Source: Streptomyces sp. Ru71
Lineage (GTDB): Bacteria > Actinomycetota > Actinomycetes > Streptomycetales > Streptomycetaceae
DNA: 64,000 nucleotides
Assembly (NCBI RefSeq): GCF_002920535.1
Contig: NZ_PQSS01000037.1
Coordinates: forward strand, 1 to 64,000
Reading direction: 5' to 3'
Both the position numbers and the translations under genes were made by a program. This document shows positions 32,554 through 41,654 of this stretch, piece after piece (position 1 is the first letter of the stretch; every line of letters begins with the position of its first letter). The notes beneath the pieces were generated by a model. The model worked only from the letters and a program-made list of their open reading frames with translations, had not been told where the DNA came from and made no database searches.

Positions 32554-33948
32554 ATGCCCATGGGTCACACGGCCACAGCCGAGGCAGGCTCCGGCGGACT
32601 GACAGCAACCGAGCACCGCCTGGCCAACGGCCTGCGCGTGGTGCTCTCCGAGGACCACCTGACCCCGGTCGCGGCGGTGTGCCTCTGGTACGACGTCGGC
32701 TCCCGTCACGAAGTCAAGGGGCGTACGGGTCTGGCTCACCTTTTCGAGCACCTGATGTTCCAGGGCTCCGCCCAGGTGAAGGGCAACGGTCACTTCGAGC
32801 TGGTGCAGGGCGCCGGCGGTTCGCTCAACGGCACCACCAGCTTCGAGCGGACCAACTACTTCGAGACCATGCCCGCCCACCAGCTGGAGCTGGCGCTCTG
32901 GCTGGAGGCCGACCGGATGGGCTCCCTGCTGGCCGCCCTGGACGAGGAGTCCATGGAGAACCAGCGCGACGTCGTCAAGAACGAGCGCCGCCAGCGCTAC
33001 GACAACGTCCCCTACGGCACCGCCTTCGAGCGGCTGACCGCGCTCGCCTACCCGGAGGGCCACCCCTACCACCACACGCCGATCGGCTCGATGGCGGACC
33101 TGGACGCGGCCACCCTGGAGGACGCCCGCCAGTTCTTCCGCACCTACTACGCGCCGAACAACGCGGTGCTGTCGGTCGTCGGCGACATCGACCCGCAGCA
33201 GACCCTCGCCTGGATCGAGAAGTACTTCGGCTCCATCCCCGCCCACGACGGCAAGCCCGCGCCGCGCGACGGCACCCTGCCGGACATCATCGGCGAGCAG
33301 AAGCGCGAGGTCGTCGTCGAGGAGGTCCCGGCGCGCGCCCTGATGGGCGCCTACCGGCTGCCGCACGACGGCACACGCGCGTGCGACGCGGCCGACCTGG
33401 CCCTGACGATCCTGGGCGGCGGCGAGTCCTCCCGCCTGTACAACAGGCTGGTGCGCCGCGACCGCACGGCCGTGGCGGCCGGCTTCGGCCTGCTGCGGCT
33501 GGCCGGGGCGCCCTCCCTGGGCTGGCTGGACGTGAAGACGTCCGGCGATGTCGAGGTGCCGGTCATCGAGGCCGCCATCGACGAGGAGCTCGCCCGGTTC
33601 GCCGAGGAGGGCCCCACGGCCGAGGAGATGGAGCGCGCCCAGGCCCAGTTGGAGCGCGAGTGGCTGGACCGGCTCGGCACGGTCGCGGGCCGCGCCGACG
33701 AACTGTGCCGCTACGCCGTCCTGTTCGGCGACCCGCAGCTCGCCCTCACCGCCGTCAAGCGGGTGCTGGAGGTGACGCCCGAGGAGGTCCAGGAGGTCGC
33801 CAAGGCCCGCCTGCGCCCCGACAACCGCGCGATCCTCGTCTACGAGCCCAAGTCCCCGGAGGCGGTCCCCGACGCCGAGATTCCCGAGGACCCGGAGCAG
33901 GAAGCGACCGTAGAGGCCGCCAACGACAACGAGGAGACGGCCAAGTGA
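32554..33948 (+). CDS. M16 family zinc peptidase, catalytic subunit
   Basis: The 464-residue protein carries the inverted zinc motif HLFEH (His62, Glu65, His66). The downstream acidic ligand region is ESMENQRDVVKNERRQRYD. An inactive second half (RALMGAYRLPHDG, LGGGESSRLYNRLVRRD) completes the pitrilysin-like clamp. It lacks a signal peptide, so it should act in the cytoplasm on peptides or partly unfolded proteins. GAAGGGACG precedes ATG 32554; a second ATG two codons later is also possible. Its stop overlaps the start of the next M16 gene (GTGA), implying a heterodimer like mitochondrial processing peptidase. Confidence 0.9.
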   Translation: MPMGHTATAEAGSGGLTATEHRLANGLRVVLSEDHLTPVAAVCLWYDVGSRHEVKGRTGLAHLFEHLMFQGSAQVKGNGHFELVQGAGGSLNGTTSFERTNYFETMPAHQLELALWLEADRMGSLLAALDEESMENQRDVVKNERRQRYDNVPYGTAFERLTALAYPEGHPYHHTPIGSMADLDAATLEDARQFFRTYYAPNNAVLSVVGDIDPQQTLAWIEKYFGSIPAHDGKPAPRDGTLPDIIGEQKREVVVEEVPARALMGAYRLPHDGTRACDAADLALTILGGGESSRLYNRLVRRDRTAVAAGFGLLRLAGAPSLGWLDVKTSGDVEVPVIEAAIDEELARFAEEGPTAEEMERAQAQLEREWLDRLGTVAGRADELCRYAVLFGDPQLALTAVKRVLEVTPEEVQEVAKARLRPDNRAILVYEPKSPEAVPDAEIPEDPEQEATVEAANDNEETAK

Positions 33949-35333
33949 CCGAGCTCGCCACCATGGACTTCCACCCGCAGCCGCAGGCCGGCGAGGCCCG
34001 GCCGTGGGCGTTCCCGGCCCCCGAGCGCGGCACGCTCGACAACGGCCTGACGGTGCTGCGCTGCCACCGCCCCGGCCAGCAGGTCGTCGCCGTGGAGGTG
34101 CTCCTGGACGCGCCCCTGGACGCCGAGCCTGCCGGCCTCGACGGCGTCGCCACGATCATGGCGCGCGCTTTCTCCGAGGGCACCGACAAGCTCTCCGCCG
34201 AGGAGTTCGCCGCCGAGCTGGAGCGCGCGGGCGCCACCCTGGACGCGCACGCCGACCACCCCGGCGTCCGCCTCAGCCTGGAGGTGCCCGCCTCCCGGCT
34301 GGCCAAGGGGCTCGGCCTGATCGCCGACGCGCTCCGGGCGCCCGCCTTCGCCGACAGCGAGATCGAGCGGCTGGTGCGCAACCGCCTCGACGAGATCCCG
34401 CACGAGCTGGCCAACCCCTCCCGCCGCGCCGCCAAGGAACTGTCCAAGGAGCTGTTCCCGGCGGCCTCGCGCATGTCGCGCCCGCGCCAGGGCACCGAGG
34501 ACACGGTGGCCACCATCGACGCCGCCGCCGTGCGCGCGTTCTACGAGCGCCATGTGCGCCCCGCCACCTCCACCGTGGTGGTCGTCGGCGACCTGACCGG
34601 CGTCGACCTGGACGAGCTCCTCGGCGAGACCCTGGGCGCCTGGACGGGCTCACGCACCGAGCCGCGCCCGGTGCCCGCGGTGACCGCCGACGACACCGGC
34701 CGCGTCGTCATCGTCGACCGCCCCGGCGCCGTGCAGACGCAGCTGCTCATCGGCCGGATCGGACCCGACCGGCACGACCGCGTGTGGCCGGCGCAGGTGC
34801 TCGGCACCTACTGCCTGGGCGGCACGCTCACCTCCCGCCTGGACCGCGTGCTGCGCGAGGAGAAGGGCTACACCTACGGCGTACGCGCGTTCAGCCAGGT
34901 GCTGCGCTCCGCTCCCGACGGCACGGGCGCGGCGATGCTCGCCATCAGCGGCTCGGTGGACACGCCGAACACCGGCCCGGCGCTGGACGACCTCTTCACG
35001 GTGCTGCGCACCCTGGCGGCGGACGGCCTGACCGACGCCGAGCGCGACGTCGCCGTGCAGAACCTCGTCGGGGTGGCCCCGCTGAAGTACGAGACGGCGG
35101 CGGCCGTCGCGGGCACCCTGGCCGACCAGGTCGAGCAGCACCTGCCCGACGACTACCAGGCGGCGCTGTACCGGCAGCTCGCCGCGACCGGCACCGTGGA
35201 GGCCACGGCGGCCGTCGTGAACGCCTTCCCGGTGAACCGTCTGGTGACCGTCCTGGTCGGTGACGCGGCGCAGATCAAGGAGCCCGTCGAGGCCCTCGGC
35301 ATCGGCGAGGTCACCGTGGTGAGCGCCGAGTAG
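33945..35333 (+). CDS. M16 family peptidase-like subunit without zinc motif
   Basis: The 462-residue protein has the M16 fold (LDNGLTVLRCHRPGQQVVAVEVLLDAP, then LGGTLTSRLDRVLREEKGYTYGVRA) but no HxxEH. The equivalent region reads GVATIMARAFSEGT. It is therefore probably the non-catalytic partner, supplying the glycine-rich substrate-holding loop. The GTG start overlaps the upstream stop codon. This catalytic/non-catalytic pairing is common in bacteria and resembles the beta and alpha subunits of mitochondrial processing peptidase. Confidence 0.88.
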   Translation: MTELATMDFHPQPQAGEARPWAFPAPERGTLDNGLTVLRCHRPGQQVVAVEVLLDAPLDAEPAGLDGVATIMARAFSEGTDKLSAEEFAAELERAGATLDAHADHPGVRLSLEVPASRLAKGLGLIADALRAPAFADSEIERLVRNRLDEIPHELANPSRRAAKELSKELFPAASRMSRPRQGTEDTVATIDAAAVRAFYERHVRPATSTVVVVGDLTGVDLDELLGETLGAWTGSRTEPRPVPAVTADDTGRVVIVDRPGAVQTQLLIGRIGPDRHDRVWPAQVLGTYCLGGTLTSRLDRVLREEKGYTYGVRAFSQVLRSAPDGTGAAMLAISGSVDTPNTGPALDDLFTVLRTLAADGLTDAERDVAVQNLVGVAPLKYETAAAVAGTLADQVEQHLPDDYQAALYRQLAATGTVEATAAVVNAFPVNRLVTVLVGDAAQIKEPVEALGIGEVTVVSAE

Positions 35334-35348
35334 ACGCACACGCGCGTG

Positions 35349-35382
35349 AGGGCCCTGGCGTCTGACGGACCGCCAGGGCCCT
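35349..35382 (+). terminator. Terminator of the M16 peptidase operon
   Basis: AGGGCCCTGGCG pairs perfectly with CGCCAGGGCCCT (12 bp) around a 10-base loop, followed by TTCCCC. Confidence 0.8.
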
Positions 35383-35574
35383 TCCCCTGTCCGCCGCCTC
35401 GTTTGCGATTGAAGGCGCCGCATCGCCCGAATGCCCGAATTGGGGCGGAGGTTGCCTGTCTGACCTGTGGGATGCGCTACAAAACCCCTGTTCGGTTTGA
35501 GGATTGAAGGTCGCTCACCGTAGCTTCGTCCGGGCTGTCCGTCAGGCAGTGCGCCGCACCCGCGGCACCGGACA

Positions 35575-35732
35575 GTCATCGCCGAGTCCCCGTACGGCGC
35601 GAGCCAGGGGAGCCGGGGACCCACACGTCCCTGGGGTGAATCGGGCGCCCGCACCCTGCGTGAGGGGGCCCGTAGGAGACCTTCCTGCTCCGAACCCGTC
35701 AGCTAACCCGGTAGGCGAGAGGGAAGGAAAGG
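35575..35732 (+). ncRNA. ydaO-type c-di-AMP riboswitch
   Basis: The leader of the M23 endopeptidase gene shows the conserved blocks of the ydaO/yuaA riboswitch in order: GAGCCAGGGGAGCCGGGGAC, GGGGTGAATCGGG, GTAGGAGACCTTCCTGCTC, CGAACCCGTCAGCTAACCCG and GTAGGCGAG, followed by GGAAGGAAAGG. In Streptomyces this class is known before cell-wall hydrolase genes such as rpfA. Binding of c-di-AMP normally turns the gene off. The boundaries are estimated from the conserved blocks. Confidence 0.9.
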
Positions 35733-35744
35733 ACCAGCCACCAC

Positions 35745-36497
35745 ATGGCGTTCGTCTGCGCCACCGGGAAGCACCGCCGTCCGAGCCGGATGAAGCGCAC
35801 CAGCGCTCAGGCCGCCGGTATCGCCGCCCTCACCACCACCGGCGTCATCGGCGCCCTCGCGGCGCCCGCGCTCGCCGCCGAGACCTCCGCCGAGCAGACC
35901 GGTCTGACCCCGGTGATCAGCATCGACGACTCGGTCGCCGAGCAGATCGACGCCCAGGCCGAGGCGCAGCGCCAGGCCGCCGAGATCAAGGCCGCCGAGG
36001 AGGCCGCGCGCAAGGCGGCCGCCGAGCAGGCCGTGAAGGCCCGCGAGGCCGAGGAGCGCGCCGCCCGCGAGGCCGAGCGCAAGCGCCTGAACACCTTCGT
36101 GGCCCCGATCGCCCACTCCTACGTCTCCACCGGCTACCAGGCGGGCAGCTCCCTGTGGTCCTCCGGCCACCACACCGGGATCGACTTCCACGCCGCCACC
36201 GGCACCACGGTGCACGCGGTGGGCTACGGCACCGTGGTCGAGGCCGGCTGGGGCGGCGCGTACGGCAACCAGGTCGTCATCCGCATGCACGACGGCACGT
36301 ACACCCAGTACGGTCACCTGTCGTCCATCGGCGTCGTGGTGGGCCAGCAGGTGGTCACCGGCCAGCAGATCGGCCTGTCCGGCGCGACCGGCAACGTCAC
36401 CGGACCGCACCTGCACTTCGAGGCCCGCACGAGCCCCGAGTACGGCTCCGACATGGACCCCGTCGCCTATCTGCGGTCGCACGGCGTCAGCCTCTGA
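35745..36497 (+). CDS. Secreted M23 family peptidoglycan endopeptidase
   Basis: The 250-residue protein has a basic start and signal peptide (about residues 20-42, ending ALAAE). An Ala/Glu-rich coiled coil follows (about 65-105, with repeated QAAEIKAAEEAARKAA pattern). The LytM/M23 domain comes next, with its zinc ligands in HHTGIDFHAATGT and HLHFEA. It should cleave cross-bridges in the cell wall. GGAAAGGA precedes ATG 35745 at a slightly long distance. Control by the upstream c-di-AMP riboswitch links wall remodelling during germination or growth to c-di-AMP. A terminator follows. Confidence 0.92.
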   Translation: MAFVCATGKHRRPSRMKRTSAQAAGIAALTTTGVIGALAAPALAAETSAEQTGLTPVISIDDSVAEQIDAQAEAQRQAAEIKAAEEAARKAAAEQAVKAREAEERAAREAERKRLNTFVAPIAHSYVSTGYQAGSSLWSSGHHTGIDFHAATGTTVHAVGYGTVVEAGWGGAYGNQVVIRMHDGTYTQYGHLSSIGVVVGQQVVTGQQIGLSGATGNVTGPHLHFEARTSPEYGSDMDPVAYLRSHGVSL

Positions 36498-36524
36498 CAC
36501 CGCTCGCGCGAAAACACACGTCAG

Positions 36525-36547
36525 GCCCCGGCTCACCGAGCCGGGGC
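36525..36547 (+). terminator. Terminator of the M23 peptidase gene
   Basis: GCCCCGGCTC and GAGCCGGGGC form a perfect 10-bp stem with an ACC loop, followed by TTTCGTCGTTT. Confidence 0.85.
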
Positions 36548-36638
36548 TTTCGTCGTTTCCCGCCCCTTCGTCCGGCTCGGCTGACCAAAAAATATCCATG
36601 GAATCCGGCCCGCCGTCGGAAATTCAGGCCCCTTGGAA

Positions 36639-36659
36639 TAGAGTCACGTGTCACGTCAC
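36639..36659 (+). promoter_or_regulatory. Promoter and operator candidate of the GntR gene
   Basis: TAGAGT (36639-36644) is a -10 candidate. It overlaps GTCACGTGTCACGTCAC (36643-36659), in which TCACGT is repeated and CACGTG is palindromic. An autoregulatory site of the downstream GntR protein is plausible but unproven. Confidence 0.35.
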
Positions 36660-36711
36660 TTGGCACGCGTCCATCGTCGGCGTTTCACGGGGATCAAGGC
36701 GGAGGTCGGAC

Positions 36712-37407
36712 ATGCGTATTCCGGCGCATTCGGTGTGCACGGCGATCCGGGACGACATCGTGGCCGGTGTCCACGAACGCGGCAGCCGGCTCACCGAGGA
36801 AGTCCTCGCCCGCCGCTACGGCGTCTCCCGGGTGCCCGTGCGGGAGGCGCTGCGCACCCTGGAGGCCGAGGGGTTCGTCGTGACGCGGCGGCACGCGGGC
36901 GCGTGCGTGGCCGAACCCACCGAGCAGGAGGCGGCCGATCTGCTGGAGATGCGGATGCTGCTGGAGCCGCTGGGCGCCGCCCGAGCCGCCCAGCGGCGCA
37001 CCGAGGCGCATCTGAAGGTGCTGCGCGGCCTGGTACGGCTGGGCCAGGAGCGGGCCAGGCGCGGCAACAGCGACGACCTGCGCTCCCTGGGCGGCTGGTT
37101 CCACGAGACGCTCGCCCAGGCCTGCGGCAGTCCCGCCCTGACCGCCACGCTCACCCAGCTGCGGCACAAGATCGCCTGGATGTACACGGTGGAGCCGACG
37201 GTCGGCCCGGTGGAGTCCTGGGCCGAGCACGGGGCGATCGTGGACGCCGTGGCCCGCGGCGACGGGGAGCGGGCGCGGGCGCTCGCGGCCCTGCACACCG
37301 AGCGCTCCACGGCCGCCCACCGGCTGCGTGGCACCGGCGGCGCCGGCCGCCCGGAGCGTGTGAGGTCTTCGCAACACCCCGTAAACATCTCGGGTCCGCG
37401 GAATTAA
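36712..37407 (+). CDS. GntR family regulator (FadR/FCD subfamily)
   Basis: The 231-residue protein has an N-terminal GntR winged helix (CTAIRDDIVAGVHERGSRLTEEVLARRYGVSRVPVREALRTLEAEGFV). An all-helical FCD domain (LEMRMLLEPLGAARAAQRRT, WFHETLAQACGSPALTATL, EHGAIVDAVARGDGERAR) follows and normally binds an organic acid or sugar acid, sometimes through a metal. ATG 36712 is chosen because GGCGGAGG lies upstream; an in-frame extension to 36598 lacks a ribosome binding site. The next gene, ptsH, is convergent. Its targets are unknown. Confidence 0.87.
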   Translation: MRIPAHSVCTAIRDDIVAGVHERGSRLTEEVLARRYGVSRVPVREALRTLEAEGFVVTRRHAGACVAEPTEQEAADLLEMRMLLEPLGAARAAQRRTEAHLKVLRGLVRLGQERARRGNSDDLRSLGGWFHETLAQACGSPALTATLTQLRHKIAWMYTVEPTVGPVESWAEHGAIVDAVARGDGERARALAALHTERSTAAHRLRGTGGAGRPERVRSSQHPVNISGPRN

Positions 37408-37525
37408 CCTGAGGGCCGTATACAAAGAGCGGGATATTCGGACCCGTTATTCGGGCTGCCTTTTTTCTGCTGTGTCGTGAATTCGCCGGCGCTCTGCCGT
37501 GGCGGCGACAACACGAAAACGAAAA

Positions 37526-37551
37526 CCGCGCCGGCCGAAAGGCCGACGCGG
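37526..37551. terminator. Bidirectional terminator between GntR gene and ptsH
   Basis: CCGCG-C-CGGCC pairs with GGCCG-A-CGCGG (one mismatch) around a GAAA tetraloop. A T-rich run follows on the plus strand, and TTTTCG follows on the minus strand. Confidence 0.75.
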
Positions 37552-37576
37552 CTTCTTTTCATGCCCGTGTCCTGAC

Positions 37577-37858
37577 TCAGACGGTCTCGGGGAGCTCCTC
37601 AAGGCCCTCGGAGACCAGCTTCGCCAGGCGGTCCAGGGCGGCGTCCGCGCCCTCGGCGTCGGAGGCGAGGACGATCTCCTCGCCACCCTGGGCGCCCAGG
37701 CCGAGGACGGCCAGCATGGAGGCCGCGTTGACCGGGGTGCCACCGGCCTTGGCGATCGTCACCGGGACGCCTGTGGCCGTGGCGGCTCGGACGAAGATGG
37801 AGGCGGGGCGGGCGTGGAGGCCCTCGGCCCAGCCGACGTTGACGCGGCGCTCAGCCAT
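37577..37858 (-). CDS. ptsH: Phosphocarrier protein HPr of the PTS
   Basis: The 93-residue protein is HPr. It takes phosphate from enzyme I at His15 (GLHARPAS) and passes it to sugar-specific EIIA domains. The regulatory-serine region is NAASMLAVLGLGAQGG. Length and fold are normal. GAAGGG precedes the ATG. In Streptomyces ptsH is separate from ptsI, as here. The next plus-strand gene (patA) is divergent. Confidence 0.95.
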   Translation of the reverse strand: MAERRVNVGWAEGLHARPASIFVRAATATGVPVTIAKAGGTPVNAASMLAVLGLGAQGGEEIVLASDAEGADAALDRLAKLVSEGLEELPETV

Positions 37859-38025
37859 GTGTTGCTGCCCTTCAGGTTCTCAGGTTGTCTAGACCAGTTT
37901 CCCATACGGTGAAGCATGCCCGGGAGGGGTGTACGAACCCCTTCCGGACGTGACCTCCGGGCCGCGGCCTCGACCCGGCATCCGTCCTCCACAGAGTGCC
38001 CCGCGCCGTTGTCGTACGCGAGCCG

Positions 38026-38038
38026 TACTCTGGGCCCC
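38026..38038 (+). promoter_or_regulatory. Leaderless promoter of patA
   Basis: TACTCT at 38026-38031 is a -10 hexamer exactly seven bases before the ATG at 38039, and there is no Shine-Dalgarno sequence. Confidence 0.5.
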
Positions 38039-40978
38039 ATGCAGAGCGCGTCGGACAGGCAGGAGTACCCCGCCCACTGGGAGGCCGACGTGGTGCTGCG
38101 CGACGGCGGCACCGCGCGGATCCGCCCCATCACCGTCGATGACGCGGACCGCCTGGTCAGCTTCTACGAGCAGGTGTCGGACGAGTCGAAGTACTACCGC
38201 TTCTTCGCGCCCTACCCGCGCCTGTCCGCGAAGGACGTCCACCGCTTCACACACCACGACTTTGTGGACAGGGTGGGACTCGCGGCCACGATCGGCGGCG
38301 AGTTCATCGCAACCGTACGCTACGACCGGATCGGCGCGAACGGAATGCCCGCGTCCGCACCCGCCGACGAAGCCGAGGTCGCCTTCCTCGTCCAGGACGC
38401 CCACCAGGGCCGCGGCGTCGCCTCCGCCCTGCTCGAACACATCGCCGCCGTCGCCCGCGAGCGCGGCATCCGCCGCTTCGCCGCCGAGGTGCTGCCCGCC
38501 AACACCAAGATGATCAAGGTGTTCACGGACGCCGGGTACACCCAGCAGCGCAGCTTCGAGGACGGCGTGGTCCGCCTGGAGTTCGACCTGGAGCCCACCG
38601 AGCGCTCCCTGGCCGTGCAGTACGCGCGCGAACAGCGCGCCGAGGCCCGCTCCGTGCAGCGGCTGCTGATGCCGGGCTCGGTCGCCGTCATCGGCACCGG
38701 CCGCACCCCCGGCGGCGTCGGCCGCAGCATCCTCGCCAACCTCCGCGAGGCCGGCTACACCGGCCGGCTGCACGCCGTGAACCGCGCCTTCGGCCCGGAC
38801 GTCACCGAACTCGACGGCGTCCCCGCCCACCGCTCCGTGCGCGAGATCGAAGGCCCGGTCGACCTCGCCGTCGTCGCCGTCCCCGCCGACCACGTGCCCG
38901 AGGTCGTCACCGAGTGCGGCGAGCACGGCGTGCAGGGCCTGGTGGTGATCTCCGCCGGGTACGCCGAGAGCGGCCCCGACGGACGCGAACGCCAGCGCCA
39001 ACTCGTCCGGCAGGCCCGCACGTACGGCATGCGGATCATCGGCCCCAACGCCTTCGGGATCATCAACACCTCGCCCGGCGTCCGGCTGAACGCCTCCCTG
39101 GCCCCCGAGATGCCGCGCCCCGGCCGGATCGGGCTGTTCGCCCAGTCCGGCGCCATCGGCATCGCGCTGCTGTCCCGGTTGCACCGGCGCGGCGGCGGCG
39201 TCACCGGCGTCACCGGCGTGTCGACGTTCGTCTCCTCCGGCAACCGCGCGGACGTCTCGGGCAACGACGTCTTGCAGTACTGGTACGACGACCCGGACAC
39301 CGACGTCGCCCTGATGTACCTGGAGTCCATCGGCAACCCGCGCAAGTTCACCCGCCTGGCCCGGCGCACGGCCGCCGCCAAGCCCCTGGTCGTCGTCCAG
39401 GGCGCCGGATCCGCGCCCCAGGGACACGCCGTACGGGCGACCCGGCTGCCGCACGCGACGGTCTCCGCGCTGCTGCGGCAGGCCGGTGTGATCCGCGTCG
39501 ACACGATCACCGAGCTGGTCGACGCGGGCCTGCTGCTCGCCCGCCAGCCGCTGCCCGCCGGACCGCGCGTGGCGATCCTCGGCAACTCCGAGTCCCTCGG
39601 CGTGCTCACCTACGACCAGTGCCTGGCCGCCGGCCTGCGCCCGCACCGCCCGCTGGACCTGACCACCGCGGCCTCGGCGGAGGACTTCCGCGCGGCGCTC
39701 GCCCACGCGCTCGCCGACGACACCTGCGACGCGGTCGTCGTGACCGCGATCCCGGCGATCGGCGAGGGCTCACCGGGGGACGCCGAGCTGGCCCAGGCCC
39801 TGCGCTCCGCGGCGGCCGCCGTCCCGGGCAAACCGGTGCTGGTGGTCCACGTCGAGCTGGGCGGCCTGGCCGAGGCACTGTCGGCGGCGGCGAGCACCGC
39901 ACGCGTGCCCGCGCCCTCCGGACAGGGCACGACGCTCCCCGGCGCGGCGCCGCCACCGTTCCCGCAGCGCGTGGCCACCCCCGCCGAGCCCCCGTCCCGG
40001 CCCGCCCCGGGCGGGGGACCGCCCCCCGTCTCCCAAGGCCCGGCCCCCGGCTCCCGGAACCCGGACACCCCCGTCTCCCAGAACCCGGCCACCCCCGCCG
40101 ACGACCCCGAAGGCACCCGCCTCATCCCCGCCTACCCCGCCGCCGAGCGAGCCGTCCGGGCCCTCGCCGAAGCCGTCCGGTACGCGCAGTGGCAGCGCGA
40201 GGCCGCCGACCCCGGCAAGGTGCCCGAGTACGACGACATCGACGTCAAGGGCGCCGCCCGCCGCATCGAGGCCCTGCTCGCCCGCGGCCAGGGCCTCACC
40301 CTGTCCACCGAGGACACCTGCGAACTGCTCGGCAGCTACGGCATCCAGGTCCGCCGCGCCCTGCCCGCCCCCACCCCCGACGACGCCGCCGACGCCGCGC
40401 GCGCCCTCGGCTACCCGGTCGCCCTCAAGGCCACCGCCCCGCATCTCAGGCACCGCGCCGACCTCGGCGGCGTACGCCTGGACCTGGCCGACGAGGAGCA
40501 ACTGCGCCGGGCCTACACCGAGCTGACCGAGCTGTTCGGCAAGCCGGAGGAGCTGCGCCCGGTGGTGCAGGGCATGGCACCGCGCGGCGTCGACACGGTC
40601 GTGAGGGCCGTCATCGACCCGGCCGCCGGAGCCGTGCTCTCCTTCGGTCTGGCCGGAGCGGCCTCCCAGCTGCTCGGCGACACGGCGCACCGGCTCATAC
40701 CGGTCACCGACCGGGACGCGACCTCCCTGGTGCGGTCGATCCGCACGGCCCCGCTGCTGTTCGGCTGGCGCGGCTCGACGCCCGTGGACACCCCTGCCCT
40801 GGAGGAGCTGCTGCTGAGGGTGTCCCGGCTGGTCGACGACCACCCCGAGGTCGTCGCCGTCACCCTGGAACCGGTCGTCGTCGCCCCGCACGGGCTGAGC
40901 GTGCTCGGCGCCTCCATACGCCTGGCGCCCCCGCCCGTCCGCGACGACCTCGGCCCCCGCACCCTCCCGGCGTACTGA
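38039..40978 (+). CDS. patA: Protein lysine acetyltransferase PatA (N-terminal GNAT fused to NDP-forming acyl-CoA synthetase-like domain)
   Basis: The 979-residue protein has an N-terminal GNAT domain (about residues 20-175; acetyl-CoA loop in VQDAHQGRGVASALLEH). An ADP-forming acyl-CoA synthetase-like region follows: CoA-binding VAVIGTGRTPGGVGR, ligase IGLFAQSGAIGIAL, and a Pro-rich linker around 640-690. An ATP-grasp domain ends it (GYPVALKATAPHLRHRADLGGV). This GNAT-first order is that of Streptomyces lividans SlPatA and opposite to enteric Pat. SlPatA acetylates acyl-CoA synthetases. The synthetase-like part is probably regulatory. It is likely leaderless. Confidence 0.9.
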   Translation: MQSASDRQEYPAHWEADVVLRDGGTARIRPITVDDADRLVSFYEQVSDESKYYRFFAPYPRLSAKDVHRFTHHDFVDRVGLAATIGGEFIATVRYDRIGANGMPASAPADEAEVAFLVQDAHQGRGVASALLEHIAAVARERGIRRFAAEVLPANTKMIKVFTDAGYTQQRSFEDGVVRLEFDLEPTERSLAVQYAREQRAEARSVQRLLMPGSVAVIGTGRTPGGVGRSILANLREAGYTGRLHAVNRAFGPDVTELDGVPAHRSVREIEGPVDLAVVAVPADHVPEVVTECGEHGVQGLVVISAGYAESGPDGRERQRQLVRQARTYGMRIIGPNAFGIINTSPGVRLNASLAPEMPRPGRIGLFAQSGAIGIALLSRLHRRGGGVTGVTGVSTFVSSGNRADVSGNDVLQYWYDDPDTDVALMYLESIGNPRKFTRLARRTAAAKPLVVVQGAGSAPQGHAVRATRLPHATVSALLRQAGVIRVDTITELVDAGLLLARQPLPAGPRVAILGNSESLGVLTYDQCLAAGLRPHRPLDLTTAASAEDFRAALAHALADDTCDAVVVTAIPAIGEGSPGDAELAQALRSAAAAVPGKPVLVVHVELGGLAEALSAAASTARVPAPSGQGTTLPGAAPPPFPQRVATPAEPPSRPAPGGGPPPVSQGPAPGSRNPDTPVSQNPATPADDPEGTRLIPAYPAAERAVRALAEAVRYAQWQREAADPGKVPEYDDIDVKGAARRIEALLARGQGLTLSTEDTCELLGSYGIQVRRALPAPTPDDAADAARALGYPVALKATAPHLRHRADLGGVRLDLADEEQLRRAYTELTELFGKPEELRPVVQGMAPRGVDTVVRAVIDPAAGAVLSFGLAGAASQLLGDTAHRLIPVTDRDATSLVRSIRTAPLLFGWRGSTPVDTPALEELLLRVSRLVDDHPEVVAVTLEPVVVAPHGLSVLGASIRLAPPPVRDDLGPRTLPAY

Positions 40979-41066
40979 CACCGCGCGGCTCGCAGGCCGT
41001 ACCCGGGCCCACCGGGACGTCGTGACGGGTCCCTCGCAGTCAGTGGTCCCCCGTAGGATGGGGCGC

Positions 41067-41654
41067 ATGGCCAAGACCAGTACGACGACCCAGGGGCTGC
41101 GTGCGGCGATCGAACGCAGCGGCTACTACCCGGCCCTCGTGGCCGAGGCGGTGGAGGCCGCCGTGGGCGGCGAGCCCATCCGGTCGTACCTGGTCCACCA
41201 GGAGACCACCTTCGACCAGAACGAGGTGCGGCGGCACGTGACCGTGCTCGTCCTCACCGGCAACCGCTTCATCGTCAGCCACACCGACGAGCAGAGCGCC
41301 GACAGCACCTCCCCGACGCCGTACGCGACGACGTCCACGGAGTCCGTGAAGCTCGGCCGGATCTCGTCGGTCGTGGTCAGCCGCGTGGTCTCCAACCCGG
41401 AGTCGTACACCCCGGGCACGCTGCCCCGCGAGGTCGTCCTCACCATCGGCTGGGGCGCCGTCTCCCGCATCGACCTGGAGCCCGCCGCCTGCGGCGACCC
41501 GAACTGCGACGCGGACCACGGCTACACCGGCAACTCCACCGCGGACGACCTGAGCCTGCGTGTCAGCGAGGCGGGCGACGGCCCGGAGACCGTCCGCCAG
41601 GCGCTCGCCTTCGCGCAGGCCATCTCCGAGGCCACGGCGGACATCACCCGCTGA
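41067..41654 (+). CDS. Conserved actinobacterial protein (DUF5998)
   Basis: The 195-residue protein is mostly beta (SYLVHQETTFDQNEVRRHVTVLVLTGNRFIVSHTDE, ISSVVVSRVVSNPESYTPG, EVVLTIGWGAVSRIDLEP) with a small Cys pair CGDPNCDADHGYTG that could bind metal. I know of no function. TAGGAT (41054-41059) lies seven bases before the ATG, so the message is probably leaderless. Its stop codon overlaps the next start (TGATG), so it is coupled to the phosphodiesterase gene. Confidence 0.85.
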   Translation: MAKTSTTTQGLRAAIERSGYYPALVAEAVEAAVGGEPIRSYLVHQETTFDQNEVRRHVTVLVLTGNRFIVSHTDEQSADSTSPTPYATTSTESVKLGRISSVVVSRVVSNPESYTPGTLPREVVLTIGWGAVSRIDLEPAACGDPNCDADHGYTGNSTADDLSLRVSEAGDGPETVRQALAFAQAISEATADITR

